Shown here: positions 1 to 11,202 of the stretch, in pieces
Layout: each line of letters begins with the position of its first letter
Position numbering within the stretch: position 1 is the stretch's first letter
DNA from: Phaeosaccion multiseriatum
Taxonomy: Eukaryota > Ochrophyta, other classes
DNA length: 64,000 nucleotides
Assembly (NCBI GenBank): GCA_965112735.1
Contig: OZ218955.1
Coordinates: 1,426,001 to 1,490,000, forward strand
Direction: 5' to 3'
Program-made: the position numbers and the translations under genes
Notes under the pieces: generated by a model
Seen by the model: only the letters and a program-made list of their open reading frames with translations
Told to the model about the DNA's origin: nothing
Database searches by the model: none

Positions 1-480
1 TCCGGCATATCCTCCTCCTCCTCCTTCTCCTCCTCTACAGGCGGCAACACCGTCTCAAACGACCGCCCCACAGGCAACACCCCGGACGCCTGTTCAAACG
101 CTCTTGCCACCTTCAACACAAGCCCCTCCCCCATACTCGGTCCTATAATCTGTAGCCCAATCGGCAAGCCACTCATCGCCTCGATCCCACAGGGCAGGGA
201 CAGTGCCGGCAGTCCGGCAAGGCTGGCAGGCACGGTAAACATGTCATCCCGGTAAGCAGACACCCCCCTACGCTCTGCCTCCCCCAGAGGGTAGGCGGTG
301 GTCGGGGTCGTGGCGCACACAAACACATCTGCCGTCTCAAAGGCCGCCGCAAAGTCCTCCCGCAGCCCTTCCCGGATCACCTGTGGGAGTGTGTGCGCGT
401 GTGCGTGTGTGCGTGCGTGTGCGTGTGTGTGTGTGGTCGTGTGTGCGTGCATACGGGCGGTCAGCAGAAGCAACGAACGA

Positions 481-522
<42 letters not shown>

Positions 523-2083
523 AACGAAGGCATATGTTTGCCCGACCCTCCCCTACCATGATTAAGAGAGACGCGAGAGAGCCAGGAATACAAGTAGAGA
601 GGTTCAACGACGGTTCAGACTGTCACTTGGTATGACCAAAGCCCCTCGCTCTTCAGGAGCTCCATCACCAGAAAGACGTGGTTAGCCTCGTACATATCCA
701 TCCCATCCTCGCGCCCACGCACTCACCTGAGCCTTGTTGTAGTAGGCGTCTGAGTAGCCCGCCGACAGACTAAAGGTGCCGAGAATGATGCGCTGCTTCA
801 CCTCATCCCCAAAGCCTCCACCACCCCCTGCCTCATCGCCAGCTGCATCGCCTCCTGCAGCTGCATGGGCTGCTTTCCCTTTACCCTTCCCCCTGCTCTG
901 CAGCATCACCTCTCTGGAACTTTCGGCCTCCTTGCTGCGGTAGCCATAGCGGATGCCGTCGAAGCGGGCCAGGTTCGCACTGGCCTCGCTCAGCACATTG
1001 ACATAGTAAGCGGCACACTGCTGCTCCAGCAAGGGCAGGCTGACCTCGACAATCTCGGCCCCGAGAGCGGTAAATTGGTTCACCGCCCTCTGCACGGCCG
1101 CCCCGATATGAGACTCCACCTTGTCCCCCCCCAACGCCTCCTTGATAACTCCGACTCTCACCCCGACGAGAGGAGGCTGCGGCTCAAGCCCCTCCCACTC
1201 CGTCTCGAGGTCGAGAGCAATGTCGAGGTCGGCCACATAAGGGGGCACAGGGGAGGGGGAGCACGTGGCATCTCCTCCTCCGCTTTCCATGCCAACACCA
1301 CCTCCATCGCTGCCTGCAATCACCTGCAGCAGCAGCGCGGCGTCGGTCACTGTGGAGGCGATGGGTCCAACGCAGTCGGTGGACGAAGCGTAGGCGATGA
1401 GCCCCTTCCTACTCACTCTGCCGTACGTGGGTTTGAACCCCACCACCCCACACCAGGCCGCCGGTTGCCGCACGGATCCGCCCGTGTCTGTCCCCAGCGC
1501 CCCCAACACCATCCCAGCCGCCACCACGGCCGCCGAGCCCCCGCTCGAGCCCCCCGGCACGAACTTTTTGTTCCGTGGGTTCTTCGTTTGCTTGAACGCC
1601 GAGGTCTCCGTTGTGCACCCCATCGCGTACTCATCCATGTTCGCCTTGCCGATGATGATGGCCCCGGCCTCCTTCAGTTTACGCACCACCGTGGCGTCGT
1701 AGGTAGGCACGTAGCCCTCTAGGATCCTAGAAGCCGCGGTGGTGGGCACGCCCTTTGTGCAGAGGTTGTCCTTGACGGCAATGGGCACGCCCAACAGCTT
1801 CATGGTCTTGATATGCGCGTCGCCGCTGGCAACGAGGGCGTCTATCTTCTTGGCCTCGGCGATGGCCTGCTCTCCCTGCACGCTGATGAATCCCTCCACT
1901 CCGTCTGCGCCCTGGTCGAGGGCCTCGATCTGGGCCAGCGCCTCGCGCACCAGTGCCTCAGACGACATGGCGCCACTTCGAACTGCGGCTGCAGCGTCTC
2001 TTATGGGACTGCTCGACCCCGCGAGCGCCACACCAGCCCCGCGACGACGCCCTCCACTCACACCCACCCGTCTCCGTCCCGAC

Positions 2084-2125
<42 letters not shown>

Positions 2126-2301
2126 CCTTGGCTGAGGCGGGAGGCTTGCAGGATGGACGGCCGAGGAGCGGCCGTTTGAACGAAAGCGTCCACCTTGCAC
2201 ACAAGCAGCAGCACCGCCTGCACAGCAGCCGCCGCCTGCAGTAGCGGCTCATTCCTCCGCCGCTTCCTCTCCCTCCGCCGCTGGGCCATGCTCATATTCA
2301 T
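1..2301 (-). CDS. gatA: Glutamyl-tRNA(Gln) amidotransferase subunit A, plastid-type, 3' end outside window
   Basis: Amidase subunit of the GatCAB complex, which converts Glu-tRNA(Gln) to Gln-tRNA(Gln) in organelles. Two exons are visible: 727-2301, and 380 down to the window edge, joined in phase 0 across a GT-AG intron (381-726). Amidase-signature residues are present: Lys177 in AVKDN, Ser252 in PGGSSGGSAA and Ser276 in GTDTGGS match the known Lys-cisSer-Ser catalytic triad. Exon 2 carries the family's C-terminal block (MFTVPASLAGLPALSLPCG and GLPIGLQIIGP). The N-terminus has a hydrophobic stretch (residues about 21-38) followed by DAF, like the ASAFAP cleavage motif of stramenopile plastid preproteins, so plastid import is likely; dual targeting to mitochondria is possible. 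A polyQ run (about residues 59-72) lies between the targeting region and the enzyme. The last part ends in an acidic stretch at the window edge and no stop codon is visible. Confidence 0.93.
381..726 (-). repeat. GatA intron with (GT)n and (CAA)n tracts
   Basis: Read on the minus strand, the intron starts GTGAGTGCG and ends in CACAG. It contains an imperfect GT/GC dinucleotide run at about 390-448 and a CAA triplet run at about 481-522. The polyQ or polyN peptides these runs could encode are not part of any gene. Confidence 0.75.
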
Positions 2302-2788
2302 ATTTCAGCAGGCGATCTCAAAAGCGCCATCTAGTGCCATCCAGTTTCACTGCCAGTGCTATCGCTTGTTGCAGTTCCCCGGGGTTTTTTGATGACGAGG
2401 GCAAGAGTTTTAGCTCCTCTTCTTGGACCAGGGAGGACGCCCTGCGTGTGCAATTAGTAGCGAGTTCTATAAAGCTTGCGCTAGGACGTGCGTACACAAA
2501 GTAGTAGTACGCCACACAATTGAGTGTAGTTGCCAAGCAGCGGCGGCAGCTTTAGGAGCAGCACCTTCTGTGTCAGCTTCGAGGGGGCACGAGTTCGGGA
2601 GGGCAATCGGCGCGTAGTGGTTTTTTGTAAGGAACGAGGAGCTGTTGCAAAAGCCGTTTCCCACGTGAGGGACAGAGGGACAGAGGGACAGAGAGAGAGA
2701 GGGAAGGGGCCTCCTGCCTCCAAACAGGGCTGTCATCTCCTGTTGTCGGCCAGGAGTGCAAATCAAATCCAGGAGTGCAAATTTAATT
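2302..2788. promoter_or_regulatory. Divergent spacer between gatA and the de-epoxidase-related gene
   Basis: The two start codons are 487 bp apart on opposite strands, so this spacer must hold the promoters of both genes. A TATA-like CTATAAAG lies near 2468-2475. Exact transcription starts cannot be read from sequence. The spacer also contains a short GACAGAGG repeat near 2670-2695. Confidence 0.5.
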
Positions 2789-4836
2789 ATGGTGTCCAAG
2801 GCATCGAGCCCGAGGCAGCGGTCACTAGTCGTGGCTGGCTGCGCGCTGACGCTGGCGACCGTGGGCCCCTTGCAGCGGGGAGTGCAGGCCTTCGCAGTGG
2901 TACCGAGCTCGTGCACGTGGTGTGGAGGTGTAGCTCCGAGCGTAGGTACGAGTCTGTTGGACCTTGAGAGCGTTTGTTGCTCAACCGCCGTCACTCCGCC
3001 ACTCCACCCGACCCTTCTCCGACTCAGACTCCGTTCTTGGTTACCGGGCCCTAATTTTGTCTTGGCTCTTTGCCCCATTGTCCTTGTCTTTTGTCCTTCC
3101 GCAGACGCAAGGAGTCGGCGCTCGGGAGGAAGGGTGCGAAAGCTGGAGGCAATACAAACTATGGACGGGAGGCTGGCGGCGGCGGCGGCGGGGATGCAGG
3201 AGAGAAGGAGATCAAGTAAAGTGGCGTTTGCGTCCATGACGATGGCGGCGGGAGACGCGGTGGGTGTGGAGTCGTGGGGCGATGGGGTAAAGAAGGCATT
3301 AGCGGGGGTGGCGGCGGGAGTTATAATGGGAGCGGCCCTGATGGGGGGAGGGGGGTCAGCAATGGCGGACATTGGGGGAGCCGCCATGGGACCGTCGTCT
3401 TCGCTGGTGGACGCGTCGACAACAGCAGGTACGAAGGAAAGGAGGTGGACTCTCCGGTCGTGGGCCTGTTCGTGTGGGTGTGCTTTTTCGAGGGGCCTCC
3501 GACGGTATAGAATAGCGACGGGGGGGAGAGGGGCCAGTCCGATGGCTCAGAGCGGCGATTGGCCTAGCAGCGAGATTGACTGTTGGGCTGTCTCGTGTGT
3601 GTCTTTGTCTGTCTGTGTGCCTGTGTCTGTCTGGCCTTCATGGTAGTACTCCACGGGCCCTCATCCCCCCCCCCCCCTTCTACCCCCTCGTCTTGGCGTG
3701 GTTGGTGCCTCTCTGGACCGATTGGTCAAACAACCACACACTTGCCCAACTAAACAGTCCCCCAAGAAGCGGAGGTATACGACGGTTTCGCGGACTTTGC
3801 AGCAAAAGGCCAAAAGATGGAGGAGAGCGACGTAGGTTGCTTTATGAAGGAGTGCAAACAGCCCACTGTGAGTTGTTTCACAGACGGTTCCTGTCTCAAG
3901 GGGGTCACCTGTTTGGGCCGCTGCAAAGGCGAGCAAGAGTGTGCGACGCGCTGCTTTGCGCAATACGGGTCCAAGCACCTCGACGAATGGCTGTCCTGCA
4001 CGCTCGAAGACCACTCGTGTGTCAAGATACCCAAGGACCTTGACTTTGCCATCATTGACCAGAACCCCCCCAAAACCGTGGAGGGCTTTGACCCGACGAT
4101 GCTGGAGGGCACATGGTACAAGGTGCTGGGTGTGAACAGCATGTACGACTGCTTCGACTGCCAACAAAACAGGTTGGTGCGGCTCTGGGAGGGTGTGCGT
4201 GTGCGTGTGCGTATGCATGTGGGTGTGGGTGGGTATGGGTGTGGGTATGGGTATGGGTTTGGGAATGGGTGTGGGTGTGGGTGTGGGTGTGGGTGTGGGT
4301 GCGCGGACGTGTGAGTTAGGGTACACACACTCACCTCACGCACGCCCTCCTTCCTTCCTTCCTTCCTTCCTTCCTTCCTTCCTTCCTTCCTCCCCCGCCA
4401 CAGCTTTGCCATTTCACCGGACCATACAGCGGCAACTCTCGGCGTGCAGTTCCGCCTACGAAAGCCGGACAGCGCTGCTGACTTTTGGCACAACTCCTTG
4501 AACGAGCGGCTGGAGGTTGATCCACCGGGAGGAGCACGCACTTTCCACACGGAGGGGAAGATGTTTGGACTGACATTTAAGGAGAATTGGTATGTAACGG
4601 GCCTCGGCAAGCAGCCCGGGAAGGAGTTCGTCTTTGTGCAGTACAAGGTGCGTGCGGTGTATGTGTATGTGTGCGTGTGCGTGTATTACATTCTCAGACA
4701 GACAGAGAGAAAGATGAAATATGAGTTGGAACGGGTTCACGCTAGGGCCAGAGCGCTTTCCCCCCCCGCACCCTCTTTGCATTACCTCACGCTCTACTTT
4801 CGTCCGTCGCCCCCTTCTACCTCCCTCCCCCCCCCG

Positions 4837-4880
<44 letters not shown>

Positions 4881-5184
4881 CTCTCATACTCCCTCCCTTT
4901 CTCAGGGCCACACACTGCAGGGCAGCTACGAAGGCGGTTTCGTCTACGCACGTCAGCCTCAGCTGCCAAAGGAGGTTCTCCCAGCCGTGCAGGGGGTGGC
5001 ACGCTCGCATGGCCTTGACCCAAGCAAGCTCGTTGCCATTGACAACTCGTGCCCTCTCAAGCCCGCGCTCCCAAAGGCTGGAGAGGCGACTGACATGAAC
5101 TTACCCCAGCGCCTCAAGTACGAAGCGGGCTTTGTGTACGACCTGCTGGAGTGGGTCTTTCCCGGCACCATTCACGACTACTGA
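2789..5184 (+). CDS. VDR: Violaxanthin de-epoxidase-related protein (VDE/VDR family lipocalin), thylakoid lumen
   Basis: Exons 2789-2945, 3105-3428, 3758-4172, 4404-4647 and 4906-5184 give 472 residues; frame is kept at each GT-AG junction. The N-terminus has a signal peptide ending in VQAFAVVP, an ASAFAP-like plastid-entry motif. Further on comes a second hydrophobic, alanine- and glycine-rich segment ending GSAMAD, typical of a thylakoid-lumen signal. The mature part starts near EVYDGFADFAAKGQKMEESD and has the cysteine-rich domain (CFMKEC, CFTDGSC, CLGRC, CATRC) followed by the lipocalin core (LEGTWYKVLG, YDCFDCQQN, ENWYVTGLG). In VDE itself the lipocalin binds violaxanthin during photoprotection. 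This protein lacks VDE's long Glu-rich C-terminal tail and looks closer to the VDE-related (VDR) subgroup, whose reaction is less well known; a VDL is the alternative. The first intron (2946-3104) is the least certain because its length is a multiple of three and the reading frame stays open through it. Confidence 0.9.
4173..4403 (+). repeat. Intronic GTGGGT array followed by (TTCC)n
   Basis: The intron begins GTTGGTGCGG at the donor and runs into a GTGGGT/GTATGG array (about 4190-4310). A (TTCC)n tract (about 4350-4390) lies just before the CCGCCACAG acceptor. The next intron has a (CT)n run at about 4837-4877 in the same pre-acceptor position. Confidence 0.8.
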
Positions 5185-5301
5185 GTGAGTTGAGTTGAGG
5201 CGTGACTCTGATGGAGTTGAGAGTTTACTCTGAGTGAGTCATAGCGTGAGTGACTCGATTGCTGAGTGAATCTGTCTGGGAGCAAATTTTGTGTGTTTGA
5301 G

Positions 5302-5338
<37 letters not shown>

Positions 5339-6333
5339 GAGGAGGAGGAGGAGAGGGGGATATTTGAGGGTTTTGAGGTTTGCTCCGACGTCGAGGGATG
5401 CGAGAGCGCTTCGTTTACGAGAAAGTCTTTTATTGTTGCGTTGTATGGGGAGGGGCAGGTAGGCAGACAGGCAGTTTAAGCACGCGACACGGCACGGGTA
5501 CACACACACATATACACACATACACACAACACACACTGAGAGAGCTTGCACCTAGAGAACTGGTGTTAGAGCTTTCGCTCACGCACGCACACACATACAC
5601 ACCACACTGAGAGGCTGGTTTATATTTAGATATTTAGGTTATATTTAGATGATTAGTTATAGTATTATACTTAGCTCGAGCACCAATTGAAGGTGCGTCG
5701 GGGAGGAGGAAAGGAAGGATCGGCCCTGTTGTACGGGGTGCAATACCATAAAGCACTTACTATGCAGGACCTTTTATTATTTATTTTATTTAAGTTTAAT
5801 GAGAACATCAAACTAGTGGAAGAGGGAAGGTGAGGGGGGGGATCATATAGAGCGTTTTATAGATTACCTAACGATATTTACTTTCATATATTTTACTTCA
5901 ATGCACGATACAATGTGTTGTAAGCAGTCATGTCATGTGGCTAGGAGGGGCTTTGCAGGGGGGATGGAGTGACCAAAGGAAGCTCTTTAAGTGTAGCGAA
6001 AGGAAAGCTGTCGTGGACTGACAGACAGCCCAAAGACGAAGGAACGCTTCTCTCCACCCCTCATCGAGCATCGGTCACACCAGCGCTGAGGGTGAAAAAA
6101 AAAAAAAATTATAATAATCATTTTTTTTTTTTAAATAAAAAAAATGGAGCGTACCGTCGGTAAAAGATTTAGGTAGGGTGTGGGTGATGGAGGAGAGTAG
6201 CCAGGAGGGTGGACTTTTCGTATGTCTTTTCGGCAAAGCTTAAGGGATGGCACAGCCCTTCCATCGCTTGCCATCGTCCGCCACCCCTTTCATACTCTCG
6301 AACTAAACCATACGAAATGTCGACCTCCTGAAC

Positions 6334-6381
<48 letters not shown>

Positions 6382-6565
6382 CTACGCTCTGCCGTCTTCT
6401 GGCGCCGCGGTCTCTCTCGCTCTCTTTCTCTCCCTCTCGCTTGCCTGTCCCCGCCTGTCGAGATGCGAGCTGCGAGCTGACTGACCTGCACCTCCTTCTG
6501 CCGGCCCTCCTTCCAGCCCCCCCCCCCGAGTCCCCCCTTCGCGGGGCGACTCCGTCACGTCCACT
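5185..6565. other. Tail-to-tail intergenic region
   Basis: No gene is supported here. It contains the 3' flank of the de-epoxidase-related gene, a (CAG)n/(GGA)n run (about 5303-5352), an imperfect CACA run (5500-5600), A and T homopolymers (about 6097-6146) and a TA dinucleotide run (6340-6379). Local base composition is more AT-rich than the flanking genes, which fits 3' UTR and spacer DNA. Confidence 0.6.
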
Positions 6566-6768
6566 TCACAAGCCTGTGAGGTAGCGGTACTGCTGCAGGG
6601 TGGAGTCCTCTACCTCCGCGCCGTCGTTATACTGAGAAGCCCCAGGCGGAGCAACCCCCTCGTAGCTCCTCTCCCCCTCCTCCTCCCCATCTCCATAGCC
6701 CTTGCATCCCACAATCCCCCCCACGATGCCCGCAATGGGCGACATCCCTAGTGCCTTCTCGGGTTTTC

Positions 6769-6801
<33 letters not shown>

Positions 6802-7465
6802 CTTCTGTTGGTGGTACAGCTGTTGGTGCTTCTGCTGCGAGTTGTGCTTTTGCTCCCCCCGCTGCACCACCAACTCCACGGCAGCTTCTCCTCGCAAGGT
6901 CAACAACATCCTCTGCTGCTGCCGCTGCTGCGGGAGGACAGACGTGATAACAGTAGTCGTCGTAGGAGTTGTGGTGAAACTTGCTCAGATGCACGCTCTT
7001 CGCTTGCGTCTCTTCCCCCCACGGCTCCTCCAGACGCACAGTGTAGTGCATGTTGCCTGCTGCCACTTGCGCCACTTGAGCACGCACGGCCTTTGTGCGG
7101 CCGGGTCCTGTATACCACACCTCCTCCCCCTTGGCGTACCTGGCAACTGCCCTCCGCGGTGAAGAAGTGGGTGTGCGTCGAGTAGAGCTCTTCTTCCCTG
7201 CCTGTTGCTGCTGCTCCACCCCTAGCTCCCCTTCTTCTCCCCCTCTCTGCGTGAAGGGTGGAGACGGGGGTTGTGTAGTGCTCCCATGCGCCGGGGAGGC
7301 ACAGCCCTCGTCCTGTAGCTCCCCCTTTTTTTGCTCTACGCGATGTCCGAGCCTCGCCCACCCTGTGAACCAGCAGTGCACCCGCCGTCGCACTCGTAAC
7401 TGACTGCTGAGCAAGAGAGCGCCAATACACGCACCATAGAGGGCGATGGCCCCCGCCCGACTCAT
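6566..7465 (-). CDS. Hypothetical protein with one N-terminal membrane segment and a Tudor/SH3-like core
   Basis: One open exon of 299 residues starting MSRAGAIALYG at 7465; the frame extends a little upstream but contains no other ATG. Residues about 4-22 are hydrophobic and could be a signal anchor. The middle (roughly residues 105-165: RYAKGEEVWYTGPGR, VRAQVAQV, HYTVRLEEP, VHLSKFHH) looks like a small beta-barrel of the Tudor/SH3/chromo-barrel type, judged by pattern only. The rest is low-complexity Ala, Gln and Glu. The start faces the next gene (7990) across a 0.5-kb spacer. Function is unknown. The segmental composition suggests a lineage-specific protein; an upstream non-coding exon cannot be excluded. 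Confidence 0.6.
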
Positions 7466-7946
7466 TTCTTTGAACCGGGGGAAGCCCACATAAATGCAAC
7501 GTTACAGATTAAACAGAGTCCATGCGGGGAGAGTTTCGCCACCCTTTCATTAGGAGGGCATGTGCACTCGATCAAGCACTCGAGAGTGTGAGAAGGGTGT
7601 TTAATTGGTTGATTATACCCGAGAGAGAGCTTGTAAAGCAAGAGGAAAGACGGCGAAGAACCTGAAAAAGAGGGCCTGCCTACGCCTGGGCCATTGACAT
7701 ACTCCCTGCTCGGCACAACAACGTTCGTTCATTCCATCGCCCCATTATGGCGCAACGAGGCTAGGAGGTAACATTGCAAGCAGCACAGCTTACATGCAGT
7801 AGAGCGTGGCATACCACGTCTTCGTGCTGAGTCTGCCCCAGTAGAAGTGGGAGGAAGGGAGAAGAGGCACGGAGCAATTGCTTTGGCAGTTGACCTTTTT
7901 TTTTTGGGGGGGGGGCATTCGACCGGGAGGGAGGAACTCGACCGCG

Positions 7947-7988
<42 letters not shown>

Positions 7989-7989
7989 A
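7466..7989. promoter_or_regulatory. Divergent spacer with CAG repeat in the right-hand 5' UTR
   Basis: The two start codons face away from each other over 524 bp. A (CAG)n run (about 7950-7984) ends a few bases before the ATG at 7990 and so probably lies in that gene's 5' UTR. A T9/G9 run lies at 7898-7915. Confidence 0.4.
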
Positions 7990-9747
7990 ATGAGGAACGA
8001 AGAGGAGAGCAGCGCAGACGCCGGCGGCGCGGGAGAAATGAATGAGCTTGTGAAGAAGATGATAACTTCGCCTGTCCACGTGCCGCGCCCCCGAGCCAAG
8101 CGAGTCATGCGGGACAGCCTGTCTCCCGTGCGGTGCCGACCCTCGGTGGCGGAGGAGCTCAGGCGGCACGGAGGGGGAGAGCAGCGCAGTGTACCGCCTG
8201 TGGAGGCCTTCTCCCGCGACGACTCCGGCACTGCCCCCGCCACCCCTGAGAATGTCCTAACAGGAGGAGGAGGGGCAGGAGAGGGGTTGGGGTCGGACAC
8301 CGTTGGCAACAATCATCACGGAAATGAGGGTCCCGCCTCCTTACCAGCGCAGACGGCTGCCTACCGCGCCGCCATACGAGCGGGTATACTCGGCCCGGCC
8401 TCCGCCCCTTCCTCGGTGTTGCGGAGGAGCAAGGATATTCACCTGTCTACCGTAGTCCCACACACGCCCAACACGCCGGAGCGTACCAGCGGACTCCGCT
8501 CCCTCATGACCCAGGCCAAGCAACTCGAGGCAGACGGGTGCTTGCAAGCGGCACTGTCGTGTTACAAGGAAGCCCTCTTTATGCTACCTGGGGAGGAGAG
8601 GATTGTACGCAAGATGGACGACTTGCAGCTGGCCCTCAGCCTGGAGGGGTTGGAGATGGTGACAGGAGGAGGAGGAGGAGGAGGAGGAGGAGGAGGAGGC
8701 GGCGGGGGGACGAGCGGTGGTGATGACGACCAGGGTGACCAGCAGCGGCAGCAGGAGGAGGAGATGGCGACTCTTCTCCGCGACAGCATGTCGAGCGTAC
8801 CTCAGCTCACCATGCCCCACTCCCCCTTAAGACTCACCACCTCCACCACCATCGGTACCCCCCGCAGCAGGACTACAGGCAGGAACAGCAACTGGAGGAG
8901 TGACAACAACCGCCGCCGACCAGAGGGGGAAGACCTGTGTCTCAGCCCCGCGCGGCTGTTGCACAGCAGCCTCCAGGGGGTGGCCATGCCTGTAGGGCTG
9001 CTCTCACCGGCAAGGCCGGCCCGCCGAGCCACGCCGGGTGCCGAGAGAATCAGCAGGCAGCAGCAGCTGGAGCAGGAGGCAGAGGAGGAGGGAGGCATGC
9101 CTCCTGCTCCTCCCCTGTCCTCGTCCTTTGGGGGTGATGCTGAAGGGGGGCAAGACGGTGTGTTTAGCCCCGACGCTGATAGTGACGATGAAGAGGAAGA
9201 GGAGGAGGAGGAGGGGGGGCGAGGGGGGGGATTGCCCCGCTATCGCCAGCAGCAGAGCCCCCAGCAGGGGAAGCAGAGTAAGCGTAACCGTAAGGAGGAG
9301 GAGGAGGAGGAGGAGGAATTGGGCTTCCAGGGCTATTACATTGGCGGCGGCGGTGGTGGCCAGAGGCGGGAGGAAGAGGAGGAGGAGGGGGGGGGGGGGG
9401 ATGAGCACGAACACGAGTATGATAGCGAAGACGAGGAAGAGTTCCAGCTCGAACAGATTGGAGAACGGTCCGTGAGCACGGCCGCTCGGAAACACCACCT
9501 CGAGCTGCTTAGTGAGGGCATGAAGAGTGCCATGGAGTCAGAGATACTCCATCTTGTCAACACGGGTTCCCACGAGGCCCTTCAGCAGCTTTCGGGCATT
9601 GGAATCCGAAGGGCAGCTCTCATCTGTGAGACCCGGAGGTCGGAACCCTTTGCGCACTTGCATGAGCTGAGCCGCATTGGCCTGTATCAGAAGCAGATCA
9701 CCAAGCTGGCGAGGCAGAAAGTGCTGCAGCGGCTGGACATGCAGTAA
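7990..9747 (+). CDS. TPR and helix-hairpin-helix protein of unknown function
   Basis: Single-exon frame of 585 residues. A tetratricopeptide-like pair is visible at about residues 172-222 (LMTQAKQLEADGCLQAALSC, YKEALFMLPGEERIVRKMDD). The C-terminus (about 500-585) has a helix-hairpin-helix pair: LLSEGMKSAMESEILHLVNT, then LQQLSGIGIRRAALICETRR and LHELSRIGLYQKQITKLARQ. The pattern is like the C-terminal DNA-binding segment of chromokinesin KIF22, but there is no kinesin motor domain here or upstream. Between the domains lie disordered stretches of poly-Gly, poly-Glu and Ser-Pro-rich sequence (LSPARLLHSS, GLLSPARPARR) that could be phosphorylated by proline-directed kinases. A nuclear or chromosome-associated role is inference only. 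Confidence 0.75.
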   Translation: MRNEEESSADAGGAGEMNELVKKMITSPVHVPRPRAKRVMRDSLSPVRCRPSVAEELRRHGGGEQRSVPPVEAFSRDDSGTAPATPENVLTGGGGAGEGLGSDTVGNNHHGNEGPASLPAQTAAYRAAIRAGILGPASAPSSVLRRSKDIHLSTVVPHTPNTPERTSGLRSLMTQAKQLEADGCLQAALSCYKEALFMLPGEERIVRKMDDLQLALSLEGLEMVTGGGGGGGGGGGGGGGTSGGDDDQGDQQRQQEEEMATLLRDSMSSVPQLTMPHSPLRLTTSTTIGTPRSRTTGRNSNWRSDNNRRRPEGEDLCLSPARLLHSSLQGVAMPVGLLSPARPARRATPGAERISRQQQLEQEAEEEGGMPPAPPLSSSFGGDAEGGQDGVFSPDADSDDEEEEEEEEGGRGGGLPRYRQQQSPQQGKQSKRNRKEEEEEEEELGFQGYYIGGGGGGQRREEEEEEGGGGDEHEHEYDSEDEEEFQLEQIGERSVSTAARKHHLELLSEGMKSAMESEILHLVNTGSHEALQQLSGIGIRRAALICETRRSEPFAHLHELSRIGLYQKQITKLARQKVLQRLDMQ

Positions 9748-10004
9748 GTGTGGCGTAGAGTCGGCTGGACACACGGCAGGAGGGAGTCAGTTCCGGGGCA
9801 GGGTGGGGTGGCATGTACTTCAAGTACGATGTATGTGTGTGTGCTTTTTGCCACACTCTGAGAAAGAAAGGGTTAGCCTTTCTCCCTCCCTCCCTCTCCA
9901 CCCACCAGCTCTGCTGGGGGGGGGGGGGAGGACCAAGGATGGACCCGAAACCCGTAGTGGGTTGCGTGGATAGCAAGGGTAGATGGTTGTGATGGCGTTG
10001 GTGG

Positions 10005-10047
<43 letters not shown>

Positions 10048-10576
10048 TGTGACCGAGAGACTGACATGATTGACACTTGGGCGGGGTGAGAAGAGAAGAG
10101 AGAGACGGGAGTTTCCTTTTGTCGTTCCGCTGTGTTGTTGCTGGCGGCTCCCCCCCCCCTCTTTCTGCTACTTTCCGCTAATGAGGAGTTTGTGAAGGAT
10201 GGTTTGATTTGTCGTAAGTCGTAAGTAGTACTACGTAGTTAGGGTGTTGACCACTGGGGGAGCAGGCTGTGACTTTTTCTGTCATGAGTGTGTCGTTGGA
10301 AAGTGTCGAGGCTTCCACATGATGTGACGTCAAGTAGTGGTTCAGTGTCTTGCATGTTTGAGTGTTTGTGTGTGTGCTAAGTGAAAGCAAGTTGGTGAAA
10401 GTTTGCATGTCGGAGCGGAAGAGTAGTAAGAAGGGAAGAAAGGTCAAGCACCAGTGAGTGAGTGAGTGAGTGAGTGAGGGGTTTCATTCGTTTGTTGGTG
10501 AAGAAGAGCAGTAAGGCCAAGTGCAAACAAACAAGAAAGTATACCTCTCACGCTTCAGTACCCGAGTGTCCTCCCG

Positions 10577-10610
<34 letters not shown>

Positions 10611-11202
10611 TCTCTCTCTCTCTCTCTCCCTCTCTCTCTCTCTCGTTCGCGTACGTACGAGCGGCGATGGAGGGATAGCCCGTCCTTGATTGAGCTCGCT
10701 GCGAGCGGCAGGGCAGAAAGTCTTTTCGACGTCCTTCTTCACACACAGAAGTACCGAACACGTCAAGACTTGTGATTCCCTTCAATTCAAAGTACTCGTC
10801 TATTAACAAGATTCGTGTGTAAGTACGTACAAGCAAGAGATAGGCACATGGATACCCCTCACCATTCCCCCTTTCCATAGGCCTCCTACTAAGCAAAGCT
10901 CCTTCACACCACATTCCGTCCTCTAAAAGGAAGGAGTCCTCTCAAAGGTAAAACTCACCCTTGACCCTCTGTCACCAGCCGTCTCCTACCACAAGCCTAT
11001 GCACAGGCCTACCATAGGCATACCATATCACATGCATACCATAGGCCTACCATATGCCCACCTATACGCGTATCATATGGCTCGGCCTACCATAGGCCTA
11101 CTATATGCATACCATAGGCCTACAATAGGCCCACCTATACGCATACCATATGCCTAGGCCTACCATAGGCCTACCTACACGCGTACCACAGGCGCTCGCT
11201 CA
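9748..11202. other. Tail-to-tail intergenic region with several repeats
   Basis: No gene seen. Contents: a GT dinucleotide run (about 10006-10044), a GTGA array (10452-10478), a CT array (about 10573-10645) and a degenerate minisatellite before the NOT3 stop codon. Coding frames in this stretch are repeat translations. Confidence 0.6.
10989..11195. repeat. Degenerate minisatellite built on ACCATAGGCCTACCATATG
   Basis: About 200 bp of imperfect repeats of a roughly 20-25 bp unit made of CATACCATAGGCC and TACCATATGCC blocks, many with AGGCCT palindromes. It ends only a few bases from the NOT3 stop codon, so it is probably transcribed in the NOT3 3' UTR. Confidence 0.75.
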
